From positions 1 to 64,000 of the forward strand of contig CAKZON010000002.1 of the NCBI GenBank assembly GCA_937136425.1: a stretch of 64,000 bases of DNA. Direction: 5' to 3'. Every line of letters starts with the position of its first letter. Position 1 is the stretch's first letter. Source of the DNA: an uncultured Crocinitomix sp. Its GTDB lineage: Bacteria; Bacteroidota; Bacteroidia; Flavobacteriales_D; Crocinitomicaceae. The notes beneath the pieces are model-generated. The model saw only the letters and a list, made by a program, of their open reading frames with translations. It had not been told where the DNA came from and searched no databases. This document shows, in pieces, positions 41,840 through 51,145 of this stretch. The position numbers and the translations under genes are program-made.

Positions 41840-44269
41840 ATGAAGATATCGTATAATTGGTTAAAAACCTATATTGACACTGACTTACCAGCACAACGAG
41901 TTGCTGAGATTTTAACAGATACTGGACTAGAAGTTGAAGGGCTAGAAAAGATTGAAACCATTAAAGGTGGATTAGAAGGTGTTGTAATTGGACATGTATT
42001 AACAAAAGATGTGCATCCAGACGCAGATCGACTAAACATTACAACTGTTGATGTGGGTACAGGCGAGCCGTTACAAATTGTTTGTGGCGCGCCAAATGTT
42101 GATACCGGTCAGAAAGTAGTAGTTGCTACAGTGGGATCAACCTTATACCCTTCTCCTGAAGAGCCGCCATTAAAAATTAAAAAATCTAAAATTAGAGGTG
42201 TTGAATCGTTTGGAATGATTTGCGCTGAAGATGAACTAGGTCTCGGTAAATCTCATGACGGAATCATGGTGTTAGATGCCGCTACAACTGTTGGAGTAAC
42301 TGCAAGAGATTTTTTCAATATTGAAGATGATTATTTAATTGAAATAGGATTAACACCTAATCGTGCTGATGCTATGGGACACATTGGTGTTGCTAGAGAT
42401 CTAAAAGCATACTTAAACTACCATGAAAATGCTGGTTTAAGCTTAAATATACCTGCAATTGCTGATTTGAGTGAGGGAACTGAAGCAGTTTCGGTTACAG
42501 TGGAAGACACGAATGCTTGCCCACGTTATGCCGGAGCTGTTATTACTGGTGTTGAAGTTAAAGATTCGCCAGATTGGTTGCAAAACAGGCTAAGATCAAT
42601 AGGCTTGGTGCCTATCAATAATATTGTAGATATAACCAACTTTGTAATGCACGAAATTGGAAACCCTTTGCATGCATTTGATGGTGGAAATGTAAAAGGA
42701 AACATTATTGTAAAAGGAGCTGAGCATCAACAGAAATTTGTCACTCTTGACGGAGTAGAGCGTGAATTAAACAAAGATGATCTCATGATTTCAAATGCAA
42801 ATGAACCCATGTGCATTGCAGGAGTTCTTGGAGGTTTAGATTCTGGTGTAAAACCAGAGACTACTAGCATATTCCTTGAAGCTGCTTATTTCAATCCAGT
42901 ATCTGTTCGTAAAACAGCTAAAAGACATGGACTAAATACAGATGCCTCGTTCCGCTTTGAACGTGGAATAGATCCGAATTCACTGCTTTTGTCACGCGAC
43001 CGCGCCATTAGTTTAATCTTGGAGATTGCAGGAGGAACGTTAGGTAAATTATATGATCACTATCCTACAAAAATTGAAGACTTTGAAGTTGTTTTTAGCT
43101 TTGATCGTTGCCGCGGTTTATGTGGAATAGAAATTCCTGATGAGGATATCATTAAAATATTAGAGGAGTTAGATATTAAAGTTGTTTCAGATTCAGAAGA
43201 GGAGGTTGTACTGAAAGTTCCGGCTTATAGAGTTGATGTGCAACGTGAAGTTGATGTAATTGAAGAGGTGTTAAGAATTTATGGATTTAATAATGTTCCA
43301 TTACCTGAAAAACTAAACACATCTCTATCATTTCAGCAGAAACCGAATAAAGAAAAAATATATAACGTCAGTGCCGATTTATTAGCCAATAACGGGTTTG
43401 CTGAAATCATGAACAATTCATTAACGAGTTCGGCTAATTGGAATTTGGCGCCATCAGAAGTTTTAAAAGCTGAGCATGATGTTACTTTATTAAACCCACT
43501 TAGTAATGAGCTGGATGTAATGAGACAAACCATGCTCTTTGGAGGTTTAAAAAGCATTGAATTCAACCAAAACAGACAGCACCCAGATTTACGATTATTT
43601 GAATTTGGAAGTGTCTACAATAAAATAGAAGGAAAGTATTCAGAGTCTAAAAAAATGGGGCTTTGGATTACTGGTGCTAAAGAAGCCGAGAATTGGTCAA
43701 CGAATAGTCAAAAATCATCTTTCCACACTTTAAAAGGTGCTACTGAGGCAATTTTGAAACGCCTAGGAATTTTTAAAGCACCACGCACTAGTGAGTTAAC
43801 CAATGATTTTATGGAGGATGGTTATGCCTTAACCATTGCCAACAAACCAATTGTTGAACTAGGTTGGATTAAACCAGAAATACTAAAGGCCTTTGGAATT
43901 AAACAAGCGGTGTATTATGCCGAGTTTAATTGGGATGCAGTGATTGATATTTCAGTGATGAACAAAATCAATTTCAAACCCATTCCTAAAACGCAATTTG
44001 CAAGAAGAGACTTCTCTTTATTAATTGATAAGTCAGTACAGTTTGGACAGATTTTATCAATAGCGCAAAAAGCAGATAGAAAAATTTTGAAAGAAATTGG
44101 TTTGTTTGATGTGTATGAAGGAAAGAACTTAGATAAAGGAAAAAAATCTTATGCCGTTTCATTCATTTTTCAAGATGATGAAAAAACCCTTAAAGACAAA
44201 CAGATTGATGCTATTATGGCTAAAATCCGTAAACACCTTGAAGGTCAATTGGGAGCCGAATTAAGATAA
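41840..44269 (+). CDS. pheT: Phenylalanine-tRNA ligase beta subunit
   Basis: 809 aa, full length. The domains run: N-terminal, tRNA-binding OB fold (~40-155, VVIGHVLTKDVHPDADRLNI), B3/B4 core (~210-385), B5 (~400-475), catalytic-like core, and the C-terminal anticodon-binding FDX-ACB domain (~715-809, QFARRDFSLLIDKSVQFG). With PheS, which is not in this window, it charges tRNA-Phe. A lipoprotein gene begins 1 nt after its stop codon. Confidence 0.97.
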   Translation: MKISYNWLKTYIDTDLPAQRVAEILTDTGLEVEGLEKIETIKGGLEGVVIGHVLTKDVHPDADRLNITTVDVGTGEPLQIVCGAPNVDTGQKVVVATVGSTLYPSPEEPPLKIKKSKIRGVESFGMICAEDELGLGKSHDGIMVLDAATTVGVTARDFFNIEDDYLIEIGLTPNRADAMGHIGVARDLKAYLNYHENAGLSLNIPAIADLSEGTEAVSVTVEDTNACPRYAGAVITGVEVKDSPDWLQNRLRSIGLVPINNIVDITNFVMHEIGNPLHAFDGGNVKGNIIVKGAEHQQKFVTLDGVERELNKDDLMISNANEPMCIAGVLGGLDSGVKPETTSIFLEAAYFNPVSVRKTAKRHGLNTDASFRFERGIDPNSLLLSRDRAISLILEIAGGTLGKLYDHYPTKIEDFEVVFSFDRCRGLCGIEIPDEDIIKILEELDIKVVSDSEEEVVLKVPAYRVDVQREVDVIEEVLRIYGFNNVPLPEKLNTSLSFQQKPNKEKIYNVSADLLANNGFAEIMNNSLTSSANWNLAPSEVLKAEHDVTLLNPLSNELDVMRQTMLFGGLKSIEFNQNRQHPDLRLFEFGSVYNKIEGKYSESKKMGLWITGAKEAENWSTNSQKSSFHTLKGATEAILKRLGIFKAPRTSELTNDFMEDGYALTIANKPIVELGWIKPEILKAFGIKQAVYYAEFNWDAVIDISVMNKINFKPIPKTQFARRDFSLLIDKSVQFGQILSIAQKADRKILKEIGLFDVYEGKNLDKGKKSYAVSFIFQDDEKTLKDKQIDAIMAKIRKHLEGQLGAELR

Positions 44270-44270
44270 A

Positions 44271-44954
44271 ATGATATTGAATAAATTAATAATAGCGTGT
44301 TTAGTAGTGAGCACGCTATTCTCTTGTTCGGAAGATTCGAAACCAATACAGACAGAACTTACACAAGATGCGGTAAAAAAAATTGATACCGTAGAGGTAC
44401 AAGAGGAAGAAGAAAAATCCAGTTTCAAAGACTGGACAGATGAGTCAGGTGCTTGGCTAAACTCTCCATTAGATACTGCACAACTTTTAGCAGATATGAA
44501 TTTAGTTGACAAGGTTAACCGCGTAGATTTAATGAAAACGGATCCTGAAAAATCATTGCTTTCTGAAAAAATAGACACTTTCGAAATGTATCGTGTAACA
44601 TACGGTTGTGTTTGCGCTGATTGGAATGTTATTAATTGTGATAACACTAGTGAGGATAGTTATAGCGGACCTTGTCAATATTATATGGAGCCTGCGCATA
44701 AGAATTTGGAAATAAAAATCCCTTACGATCAACTTAATTCTCACGTTCGTTTTATTGGTAAAAAATATTTAAAAAACGCTGAAGATGGCGATTATGGAGA
44801 AAGCAGCCATGCAGGACAAAGGTTCAAATATTATAGTTTTGAATTTATTAAACCATATATGGTTTTCGGTCCAAGAAAAAACGACACGGTTTTTCAAAAT
44901 AATGGTAGAGATACCATTTTACAAACTTTCTCTACCTATCTGACTGTTGACTAA
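44271..44954 (+). CDS. Hypothetical lipoprotein
   Basis: 227 aa with lipobox LFSC (lipidated Cys19). A Glu-rich linker (VQEEEEKSSFKDW) follows. The mature part has a Cys-rich stretch near 110-140 (TYGCVCADWNVINCDN, SGPCQYYMEP) that may form disulfides or bind metal. No family is recognised. It is immediately downstream of pheT (probably co-transcribed) and its last 36 nt overlap the convergent glycosyltransferase gene. Confidence 0.6.
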   Translation: MILNKLIIACLVVSTLFSCSEDSKPIQTELTQDAVKKIDTVEVQEEEEKSSFKDWTDESGAWLNSPLDTAQLLADMNLVDKVNRVDLMKTDPEKSLLSEKIDTFEMYRVTYGCVCADWNVINCDNTSEDSYSGPCQYYMEPAHKNLEIKIPYDQLNSHVRFIGKKYLKNAEDGDYGESSHAGQRFKYYSFEFIKPYMVFGPRKNDTVFQNNGRDTILQTFSTYLTVD

Positions 44955-46091
44955 ACTAGTTTTAAAATCATTGATTTTTTGCTCAACCACTTTCTCCCAA
45001 ACAAATTGCTCAGCAATTAGATCTAACGATTTTTGTTTTAGCGCGGTTAAAAACTCATCTTCCAAATTAGCAAAGGTTGAAATTGCTTCCTCAATAGCAT
45101 TTACGTCAGGCTTATCCAGCAAGAGACCGTTTCCTTGAATTTGGCGTTCGACTGCCCCTACATTAGTTCCAATAATAGCCAATCCGCAAGCCATGGCTTC
45201 TAAAATAACAGTTGGCATCCCTTCGGAGTGGCTTGGGCAAACCAAACAATCTTGTTGCGCGAGTATTGCTTTAATTCTATCTGTGTCTCTTATCTCACCT
45301 AAATAACTGACACGGTCATCTTTTATGTATTTATTTTCAGGAATTGGCCCAATAAATGTAAACTCAAAATCAGTTTCCATTTGAATCAATAATTGAATGG
45401 CTTTATTGAGCTCTTCAATTCCTTTTCGGCGCTCAGCTCTGCCAATAAAAATAAACTTTCTAACCGTATTGTTCGGTGTAGGGTGTTCGGCTAACCAATG
45501 TGCAGATATTCCGTTGGATTGTTGTAAAATCTCATGTTGCTTTAAACCCAAGTCCATTAATATCTTGTCAATCTTTCCTCCGAAAGAATAAGCATAATCT
45601 GCATTTCTCAAATTCCATTTCACTGCATTTTTAAACAATGTATACTCGGCCATCACTCTTAAACTCGGCGGTGTTTGATACATCTCTAATCCATGAAAAT
45701 TCACAAAAATTGGCAATATCCATTTTCTTTTGTGTTTTTCGCGAATAAAGCGCCAGCCTGAAAATCCCTGCGCGTAAACCAAATCAAATTCATCCATTTG
45801 ATCTTCTAATTCTAAAAAGGCATTTTTAGAATAGGCTTTATTTTCTCTAATGTAATGTCCAGGAAAAGGATCAGTCTTAGGAAACTTAATCACCGTTTCA
45901 CTTATGAAGTCAAATTCAGAAGCAGTGAATTGTTCTTTAAATTTATCTTGGCTATAATTTGTTCCTCCGCAATGTAATAAGTGAACTTGGATTTTAGAAC
46001 CAGCCAATAGTTTTGCTAAAATCAAAGAATGCTTTTGCATTCCTCCAATCTGGAATGGATATATTCCATCCGTTAAAAACAAAACTTTCAT
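44919..46091 (-). CDS. GT4-family glycosyltransferase
   Basis: 390 aa, GT-B fold. The N-terminal domain starts with VLFLTDGIYPFQIGGMQKHS, the glycine-rich acceptor loop. The C-terminal domain has FIGRAERRKGIEELNKAI and the nucleotide-sugar motif SHSEGMPTVILEAMACGLAI with the EX7E pair. It transfers a sugar from a nucleotide donor, probably in envelope glycan synthesis; donor and acceptor are unknown. It stands alone without other glycan genes nearby. Confidence 0.9.
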   Translation of the reverse strand: MKVLFLTDGIYPFQIGGMQKHSLILAKLLAGSKIQVHLLHCGGTNYSQDKFKEQFTASEFDFISETVIKFPKTDPFPGHYIRENKAYSKNAFLELEDQMDEFDLVYAQGFSGWRFIREKHKRKWILPIFVNFHGLEMYQTPPSLRVMAEYTLFKNAVKWNLRNADYAYSFGGKIDKILMDLGLKQHEILQQSNGISAHWLAEHPTPNNTVRKFIFIGRAERRKGIEELNKAIQLLIQMETDFEFTFIGPIPENKYIKDDRVSYLGEIRDTDRIKAILAQQDCLVCPSHSEGMPTVILEAMACGLAIIGTNVGAVERQIQGNGLLLDKPDVNAIEEAISTFANLEDEFLTALKQKSLDLIAEQFVWEKVVEQKINDFKTSLVNSQIGRESL

Positions 46092-46206
46092 ACGTGGTAA
46101 AATTAATGAAATTCTACCACGTAAAAGCTTTTTTAGTTCGGGTAATTCTGCTCCAAGAAGCAGTTCATTGGTTGGTTGTGGTATATGACCTAATAACGTT
46201 TAAACG

Positions 46207-47592
46207 CTATTGTGAAATAACTTTTAGCATGGATCCGTCTGTATATATGTAGACTTTTAATCCCTTATAATCTTCGTCCACCTCATGTCCCATAAGGTTG
46301 ATAATTCTTTCAATTTCCTTATCTGATTCATTTTGTACGGAAATTGTTCCTAGTTTTTTCTTTTTACCATCAAAATCTGTTTGTGTAAGGCGGTAATAAG
46401 TAATATCATTTTGTACGTTATAGTCAGTATATTCATAGGATAATTCACTGGAAGAGTTTCCTGCCCCAGGAATTTCTGCCATATTCTCCCAATTCACGCC
46501 ATCAGCACTTACCTCTAATGAATAGTGAGAATTATTCAATTCAGATTTTGTTCTCCATTCTATTAAATTGCCATGTCCAACCTGCCCAGCCTTAAATAAA
46601 ACAAGATCAATTGGTAAAAGTGTGCAATCAAATGTTGCACCACCACCTAAATCCCAAACTAAATTAAAAGAGCTTCCGTCAGCCGTAAAGTTATCGATAC
46701 AAATTATATAAATATCATCTTCACTTGCCGAAATAGGATCTACTACAGCATCTCCCCCAGCGCCTTCAGTGGCATCACCAGCTCCTGCTTCTAAGCCTGT
46801 ATCTCCAAGTGTCCCAGAATATGAACAACGCAATGGTGCTCCAACTGGTGGACACTCAATAGCTGCTAAAGGTCCCCAAACAGCAAAATCATAATCAACT
46901 GCAGTTTCTATAGTAAAAGCATAATCTCCGTCTGAAGCCGCTTGAAAATAATACCATGATGATTGATGTTCCCCAGAAAGACAGCCATCATTTGAAGCAT
47001 CAAGGTCATCATAATTTCCGTCTCCCGCGCTATTTCCTGTAAAAGTTTCATCCGTACATACTGTTGTCCCTCCTCCGCAATCGGCAGTGGTTGGTTCTAT
47101 ACAAGTTGCATCTGATGAAAATGTGATACTCCAACTATTTAATGTCCCAACATCCCCACCTGCATCATCCGTAACATTTAAGGTCCAGGTTCCATCAGCA
47201 TCTTGCCCATTATTAATTAAAGCCATATCACTTTCTGGTATAAAAGAACCATTAAATGGAGCTGTTCCTGCAGTCACATTTGTTCCTGCTCCCATATTAA
47301 AGCAAGTAACGATATAATTATTCCCACTTCCACCGTTATCAGATGTTAACAGATAAGTATCCCCATTAGGGTCCTCAAGAAATATATCTAAATCAGCATC
47401 ATAGGTATGATTTATGTCAATACAAACCTCTTCAACACCATAGTCACAATCAATTATTCCAACACCAGTTACAGAAAGAGAACTTGTTGTTGTTGTATTA
47501 GATGGAATAAAGGTGCCAGGAGACGTGGTAAACGTTTGTCCCCAACCTAATGCTAAATAAAAACTTAAGAGTAAGGTAAATAATTGCTTCAT
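46207..47592 (-). CDS. Secreted proprotein-convertase P-domain protein
   Basis: 461 aa with a signal peptide ending near YLALGWGQ. Residues ~25-150 form a P-domain (VCIDINHTYDADLDIFLED, DGTWTLNVTDDAGGDVG, LNSWSITF). A second beta region (~175-310) is rich in Asp and Gly. Residues ~330-430 (LIEWRTKSELNNSHYSLEVS ... YYRLTQTDFDGKK) are typical of flavobacterial surface proteins. The C-terminus (IINLMGHEVDEDYKG) resembles the sorting tails of some flavobacterial T9SS cargo but is not a standard type A domain. Protease activity is not evident. Confidence 0.8.
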   Translation of the reverse strand: MKQLFTLLLSFYLALGWGQTFTTSPGTFIPSNTTTTSSLSVTGVGIIDCDYGVEEVCIDINHTYDADLDIFLEDPNGDTYLLTSDNGGSGNNYIVTCFNMGAGTNVTAGTAPFNGSFIPESDMALINNGQDADGTWTLNVTDDAGGDVGTLNSWSITFSSDATCIEPTTADCGGGTTVCTDETFTGNSAGDGNYDDLDASNDGCLSGEHQSSWYYFQAASDGDYAFTIETAVDYDFAVWGPLAAIECPPVGAPLRCSYSGTLGDTGLEAGAGDATEGAGGDAVVDPISASEDDIYIICIDNFTADGSSFNLVWDLGGGATFDCTLLPIDLVLFKAGQVGHGNLIEWRTKSELNNSHYSLEVSADGVNWENMAEIPGAGNSSSELSYEYTDYNVQNDITYYRLTQTDFDGKKKKLGTISVQNESDKEIERIINLMGHEVDEDYKGLKVYIYTDGSMLKVISQ

Positions 47593-47891
47593 CCAATATC
47601 GATTTTAACAATTTCACCGTCTATATCCAATCCGTTAGACTCAAGTTTCAGAAGTAACTCAGTTGGATCAAAATCTAAATGTGTTAATACAATAAAAAGG
47701 TTAGACGCATCATTAAATTTTACAACACGAACCCCCATTAAATCTCTTATCTCTTCAATTTCCATTTTAGCTGGACCACTTTCAGTAATTCCAGTTAAGG
47801 CAAATTCATATTGAAAGTTATAATTAGGATCCTGAGCGTAGATAAACATGCCCATCAATAAAGCAATGGTCAGCGAGAGAGTTTTTAGCAT
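47589..47891 (-). CDS. Small secreted hypothetical protein
   Basis: 100 aa with a signal peptide (LSLTIALLMGMFIYAQ). The mature ~80 residues look like a compact alpha/beta unit (AKMEIEEIRDLMGVRVVKF, LFIVLTHLDFDPTELL). The family is not recognised. Its stop overlaps the start of the P-domain gene by 4 nt, so the two are translationally coupled and may work together outside the inner membrane. Confidence 0.6.
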   Translation of the reverse strand: MLKTLSLTIALLMGMFIYAQDPNYNFQYEFALTGITESGPAKMEIEEIRDLMGVRVVKFNDASNLFIVLTHLDFDPTELLLKLESNGLDIDGEIVKIDIG

Positions 47892-48097
47892 TTCTTGGTT
47901 ACATTTAACCGTAATGTAAAACGACTTTAGTTAATTTCCTAACAGATTTCGACCAATCCTGCTCTATTAACGACAAATTATTGAATAAACCCTAGTCAAA
48001 AAAAAATATTTATCGAAAAACACCGTATTTATACCTATTTAACGGTTTTAGATAAAGACTAGGAATAATGCATGCATAGTTTTAGTTTATTAAAACA

Positions 48098-48133
48098 ATA
48101 AAAAAGTCCTGACAATTATGCCAGAACTTTCAT
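48098..48133 (-). terminator. Terminator after the DUF4197 gene
   Basis: On the minus strand AAAGTTCTGGCA pairs with TGTCAGGACTTT (two G-U pairs) around TAAT and is followed by a T run. On the plus strand the same stem has mismatches. Confidence 0.75.
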
Positions 48134-48158
48134 AAAACTCTATTACTTCAGTAGAAAA

Positions 48159-48905
48159 TTAATCCAATAAACTACCAAATACTTTCTTTAGTAAGTCTGT
48201 TACTTGAGCAACAGGATCTTTTCTAATTTTCTTTTCTTCTTGTTTCACTAAATAGAATAAACCAGATATTCCTTTTTCAGTTACATAAGCATCTAAATCA
48301 GACGTTACTTTTTCTTTTCCGAACAAAGGTGCCCAATTATTATAGCGCGTTGCTACTGGATTCCAATAACTTGTCAACTTAACCGTTTCAATTGCATTGT
48401 GCACCACTGGTTTAAACGCCGCTGTTAATGGAGATGTTGTTTTATCCATTAAATAAGTTGTTGCTGCTGAATCAGATCCTCTTAAAATTGCAAATCCATC
48501 AGAAATACTCATATTGGTAATAGCATCTACAAAAATTGGAGCTGCTTTTTTAGAAGCCTCTTCAGCTGCACGGTTAAGTGTTAATGTAATCTCATCTACT
48601 TTACCTTGTAACCCCCATTTAATTGCTTGCTCTTTCATTTTGGCAGCATCTTCTGGAAAAGGCAACTTTATAATGTCATTTTTAAAAAAACCGTCTGTTA
48701 AACTGGCTTTATTCGCTCCGTTTTTAATTCCTATAGACAATGCTTCTTTTAATCCAGCTATTACTTCTTCATTAGTAAGGGATGGCGCAGTAGTACCTCC
48801 ATCTCCTCCTCCATTGACAACTTCTCCTGCAACACTTTCTAAAATATCACACTGTGTAAATGTTAACATACTGAGGAGCCCTAATACTATACTTAATTTT
48901 CTCAT
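48159..48905 (-). CDS. DUF4197 lipoprotein
   Basis: 248 aa from the ATG at 48905, the start that fronts a lipoprotein signal with lipobox FTQC; longer in-frame starts lack this. The rest is helical and fits DUF4197: EVIAGLKEALSIGIKNGANK, PFPEDAAKMKEQAIKWGLQG, AAPIFVDAITNMSISDGFAI and LKKVFGSLLD at the end. DUF4197 has no established function. It is a single gene with its own terminator, divergent from cinA. Confidence 0.82.
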   Translation of the reverse strand: MRKLSIVLGLLSMLTFTQCDILESVAGEVVNGGGDGGTTAPSLTNEEVIAGLKEALSIGIKNGANKASLTDGFFKNDIIKLPFPEDAAKMKEQAIKWGLQGKVDEITLTLNRAAEEASKKAAPIFVDAITNMSISDGFAILRGSDSAATTYLMDKTTSPLTAAFKPVVHNAIETVKLTSYWNPVATRYNNWAPLFGKEKVTSDLDAYVTEKGISGLFYLVKQEEKKIRKDPVAQVTDLLKKVFGSLLD

Positions 48906-49001
48906 CTTGATCCTTTCTTTATATTTGGTCAAACTTAATAATTTCTTTAAGTTTATCAAAAAGAATACCACGAATAAATTCAACTGAATTATAATACCTT
49001 A

Positions 49002-50243
49002 ATGGACGCAATAATTATTACAATCGGCGACGAAATCTTAGTAGGACAAACCGTTGATACCAACTCGGCTCACATTGCTAAAAAGCTAAACCTTCTTGGA
49101 ATTTCAATTAAAGAAATAGTCAGTATTTCTGACACGGCTGAGCACATTATAAAAACCGTGGATAAAGCCATAAAAAATTGTGACTTTTTAATTTTAACAG
49201 GTGGACTTGGCCCTACAAATGATGACATTACGAAAAATGTACTAACCGATTATTTTGAGGATGAATTGGTGATGTACCCAAGCGTTTTGGAAAAAATTAA
49301 AACTTATTTTGAGAAATTTAATAAGCCTTTTTTAGAAGTAAACGCCTTACAAGCCATGCTTCCGAAAAGAGCAACTATTTTAGAAAATGAGCTTGGTACT
49401 GCAAGCGGAATGTGGTTTAAAGAAAAAGGCTGCAATGTTTTATCTATGCCAGGTGTCCCTTATGAGATGAAGGGGCTATTGGAAAAATTTACAGAAGCAA
49501 TATCTAAAGAATATACTGTCGGCAATTTTTATCATAGAACAGTTCAGGTTATTGGAATTGGTGAATCGTATTTAGCTCAAATGCTTGAAAACTGGGAGGC
49601 AAAGAATAGAAATGAAGGTATAAGTGTTTCATACTTACCTTCAGTAGGTACCTTAAAATTGAGGTTAACTGGAAAGTTAGATCAAAAAGAAACAATTGAC
49701 CATAGAATTCAATATTTAATTGATAATTACAGCAAGTATGTAATTGGCGGTGAGTTTGACACGATAGAAAAAGTAATTGGAAGCATTTTAGTCAGAAAAA
49801 AAATGACTTTAGGAACCATTGAAAGTTGCACAGGTGGAAGTATTGCAAAAAAAATCGTCTCTATTTCAGGTTCTAGTTCTTTTTATTTAGGGTCAATAGT
49901 ATCCTACACTAATAAGTTAAAAGAAGAACTAGTTGGTGTTAAAAACGAGACGCTAGAAGCCAATGGGGCGGTTTCTGGTCCTGTGGTAAAGGAAATGGCT
50001 GAAAATGGACGTAAAAAACTAGGGATAGATTATTGCATTAGCGTTTCAGGAATTGCCGGACCAACGGGCGGAACAGAGGAGAAACCTGTAGGAACAGTAT
50101 GGGTTGGAATAGCTACACCAGAAGCAACATATACAAAACGATTTAATTTTGGATTAAACCGAGAACGCAATATACAAGCCACTGTTTTAGCTTCACTTAA
50201 TTTTTTAAGATTAATTATTACTGATAAGTTCGAAGTTGAGTAG
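49002..50243 (+). CDS. cinA: CinA-family protein (NMN deamidase/ADP-ribose pyrophosphatase-like)
   Basis: 413 aa with the two standard domains. The N-terminal ~165 residues are a MoCF-biosynthesis-type domain (IITIGDEILVGQTVDTNSAH, LILTGGLGPTNDDITK). The C-terminal ~155 are the CinA deamidase domain (GTIESCTGGSIAKKI, SVSGIAGPTGGTEEKPVGTV). Characterised members deamidate nicotinamide mononucleotide and hydrolyse ADP-ribose in NAD recycling. It is a single gene ahead of the ribosomal-protein cluster. Confidence 0.94.
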   Translation: MDAIIITIGDEILVGQTVDTNSAHIAKKLNLLGISIKEIVSISDTAEHIIKTVDKAIKNCDFLILTGGLGPTNDDITKNVLTDYFEDELVMYPSVLEKIKTYFEKFNKPFLEVNALQAMLPKRATILENELGTASGMWFKEKGCNVLSMPGVPYEMKGLLEKFTEAISKEYTVGNFYHRTVQVIGIGESYLAQMLENWEAKNRNEGISVSYLPSVGTLKLRLTGKLDQKETIDHRIQYLIDNYSKYVIGGEFDTIEKVIGSILVRKKMTLGTIESCTGGSIAKKIVSISGSSSFYLGSIVSYTNKLKEELVGVKNETLEANGAVSGPVVKEMAENGRKKLGIDYCISVSGIAGPTGGTEEKPVGTVWVGIATPEATYTKRFNFGLNRERNIQATVLASLNFLRLIITDKFEVE

Positions 50244-50309
50244 ATTTTTACAAAAAAAGATGCCGCAATTCAACCTCATTCAAAATTAAAGAATTATTTT
50301 TGCCTTTTA

Positions 50310-50341
50310 TTTGTAAAACCAGAAAATAATAAGTTACTTTG
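50310..50341 (+). promoter_or_regulatory. Promoter of the rpmB cluster
   Basis: TTTG at 50310-50313 and TTACTTTG at 50334-50341 (one mismatch to TAnnTTTG) with a 20-nt spacer. The leader to the rpmB ATG would be about 35 nt. Confidence 0.5.
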
Positions 50342-50381
50342 CACTCCATTTTTGGAAGTAGTGCAGTAAATAATATAGAAA

Positions 50382-50618
50382 ATGTCAAAAATTTGTCAAT
50401 TAACAGGAAAGAAGGTAATGACTGGGAACAATGTTTCTCACTCTAAAAGAAGAACGAAAAGAAAGTTCTTGCCGAACCTTATTACCAAGAAGTTTTATAT
50501 CCCTGAAGAAGATCGTTACGTAACACTTAAAATTAGTGCTTCGTCGTTAAGAACGATTAATAAAATTGGAATCTCTGCTGCTATGAAAAAAGCAAAAGAA
50601 CAAGGGTTTTTAAAATAA
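50382..50618 (+). CDS. rpmB: 50S ribosomal protein bL28
   Basis: 78 aa, standard length. The N-terminal [20 protein letters not shown] and [11 protein letters not shown] are diagnostic. Only one cysteine is present, so this is the zinc-independent type. It is first in the rpmB-rpmG-DUF4295 cluster. Confidence 0.96.
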   Translation: MSKICQLTGKKVMTGNNVSHSKRRTKRKFLPNLITKKFYIPEEDRYVTLKISASSLRTINKIGISAAMKKAKEQGFLK

Positions 50619-50639
50619 TCTTTTTTAAAGAAATTAGAA

Positions 50640-50825
50640 ATGGCTAAAAGTAAAGGAAATAGAATTCAAGTTATTTTAGAGTGCACTGAGCACAAAGAAT
50701 CTGGAAAACCAGGTACATCTAGATACGTAACTACGAAGAACAGAAAAAACACTCCAGACAGAATGGAATTGAAGAAATTCAACCCAATCTTAAAGAGAAT
50801 GACTGTTCACAAGGAAATTAAATAA
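50640..50825 (+). CDS. rpmG: 50S ribosomal protein bL33
   Basis: 61 aa. [19 protein letters not shown] and [19 protein letters not shown] are typical. It has a single cysteine rather than the four of the zinc-binding form, so it is the zinc-independent (C-minus) variant. It lies 21 nt after rpmB. Confidence 0.96.
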   Translation: MAKSKGNRIQVILECTEHKESGKPGTSRYVTTKNRKNTPDRMELKKFNPILKRMTVHKEIK

Positions 50826-50923
50826 AATTAAGAATAACGATTAAAGATAAAGTCTAGAAACTTTTTGGGAGTATTCCTTAAATTGTTTTTCTTCTTTACT
50901 CTTTTTTCCTAAATCGACACAAC

Positions 50924-51073
50924 ATGGCTAAGAAAACAGTAGCATCATTACAAACCGGAGGTGGAAAAGAGCACACTAAGTGTATCAAAATGGTCAAAAA
51001 TGAAAAAGGATCATACAACTTCAAATCCGAGATTGTTCACAACGATAGAGTGAAAGATTGGTTCGCAAAATAA
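50924..51073 (+). CDS. DUF4295 small ribosome-associated protein (bL38 candidate)
   Basis: 49 aa, reading MAKKTVASLQTGGGKEHTKC at its N-terminus and ending NDRVKDWFAK. It is basic and matches the DUF4295 family, restricted to Bacteroidota and found next to rpmG. From memory, a protein of this kind was assigned as bL38 in the Flavobacterium johnsoniae ribosome structure; I am fairly but not fully sure of that link. It lies 98 nt after rpmG and before the cluster's terminator, so it is the last gene of the ribosomal-protein unit. Confidence 0.88.
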   Translation: MAKKTVASLQTGGGKEHTKCIKMVKNEKGSYNFKSEIVHNDRVKDWFAK

Positions 51074-51103
51074 CCGATTTGAATTATATATTATAATCGT
51101 AAC

Positions 51104-51134
51104 AGCTTCTTCCTACATAGGGAGGAGCTTTTGT
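51104..51134 (+). terminator. Terminator of the rpmB-rpmG-DUF4295 cluster
   Basis: AGCTTCTTCCT and AGGGAGGAGCT form an 11-bp stem (two G-U) around ACAT, followed by TTTTG. It ends directly at the ftsY promoter box. Confidence 0.75.
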
Positions 51135-51142
51135 TATATTTG
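51135..51142 (+). promoter_or_regulatory. TATATTTG box 3 nt before the ftsY ATG
   Basis: A perfect TAnnTTTG match, placed between the terminator and the ATG at 51146. Transcription from it would start at about the ATG. Confidence 0.45.
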
Positions 51143-51145
51143 ACT

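Noticed and set aside
46194-46213. Near-palindrome around CGTTTAAACG at the end of the P-domain gene
   Set aside because: It is AT-rich, has mismatches, overlaps the stop codon region and has no T run or known motif; probably chance.
48514-48987. 157-codon plus-strand ORF opposite the DUF4197 gene
   Set aside because: Antisense shadow of a recognisable lipoprotein gene; no start signals and no family resemblance.
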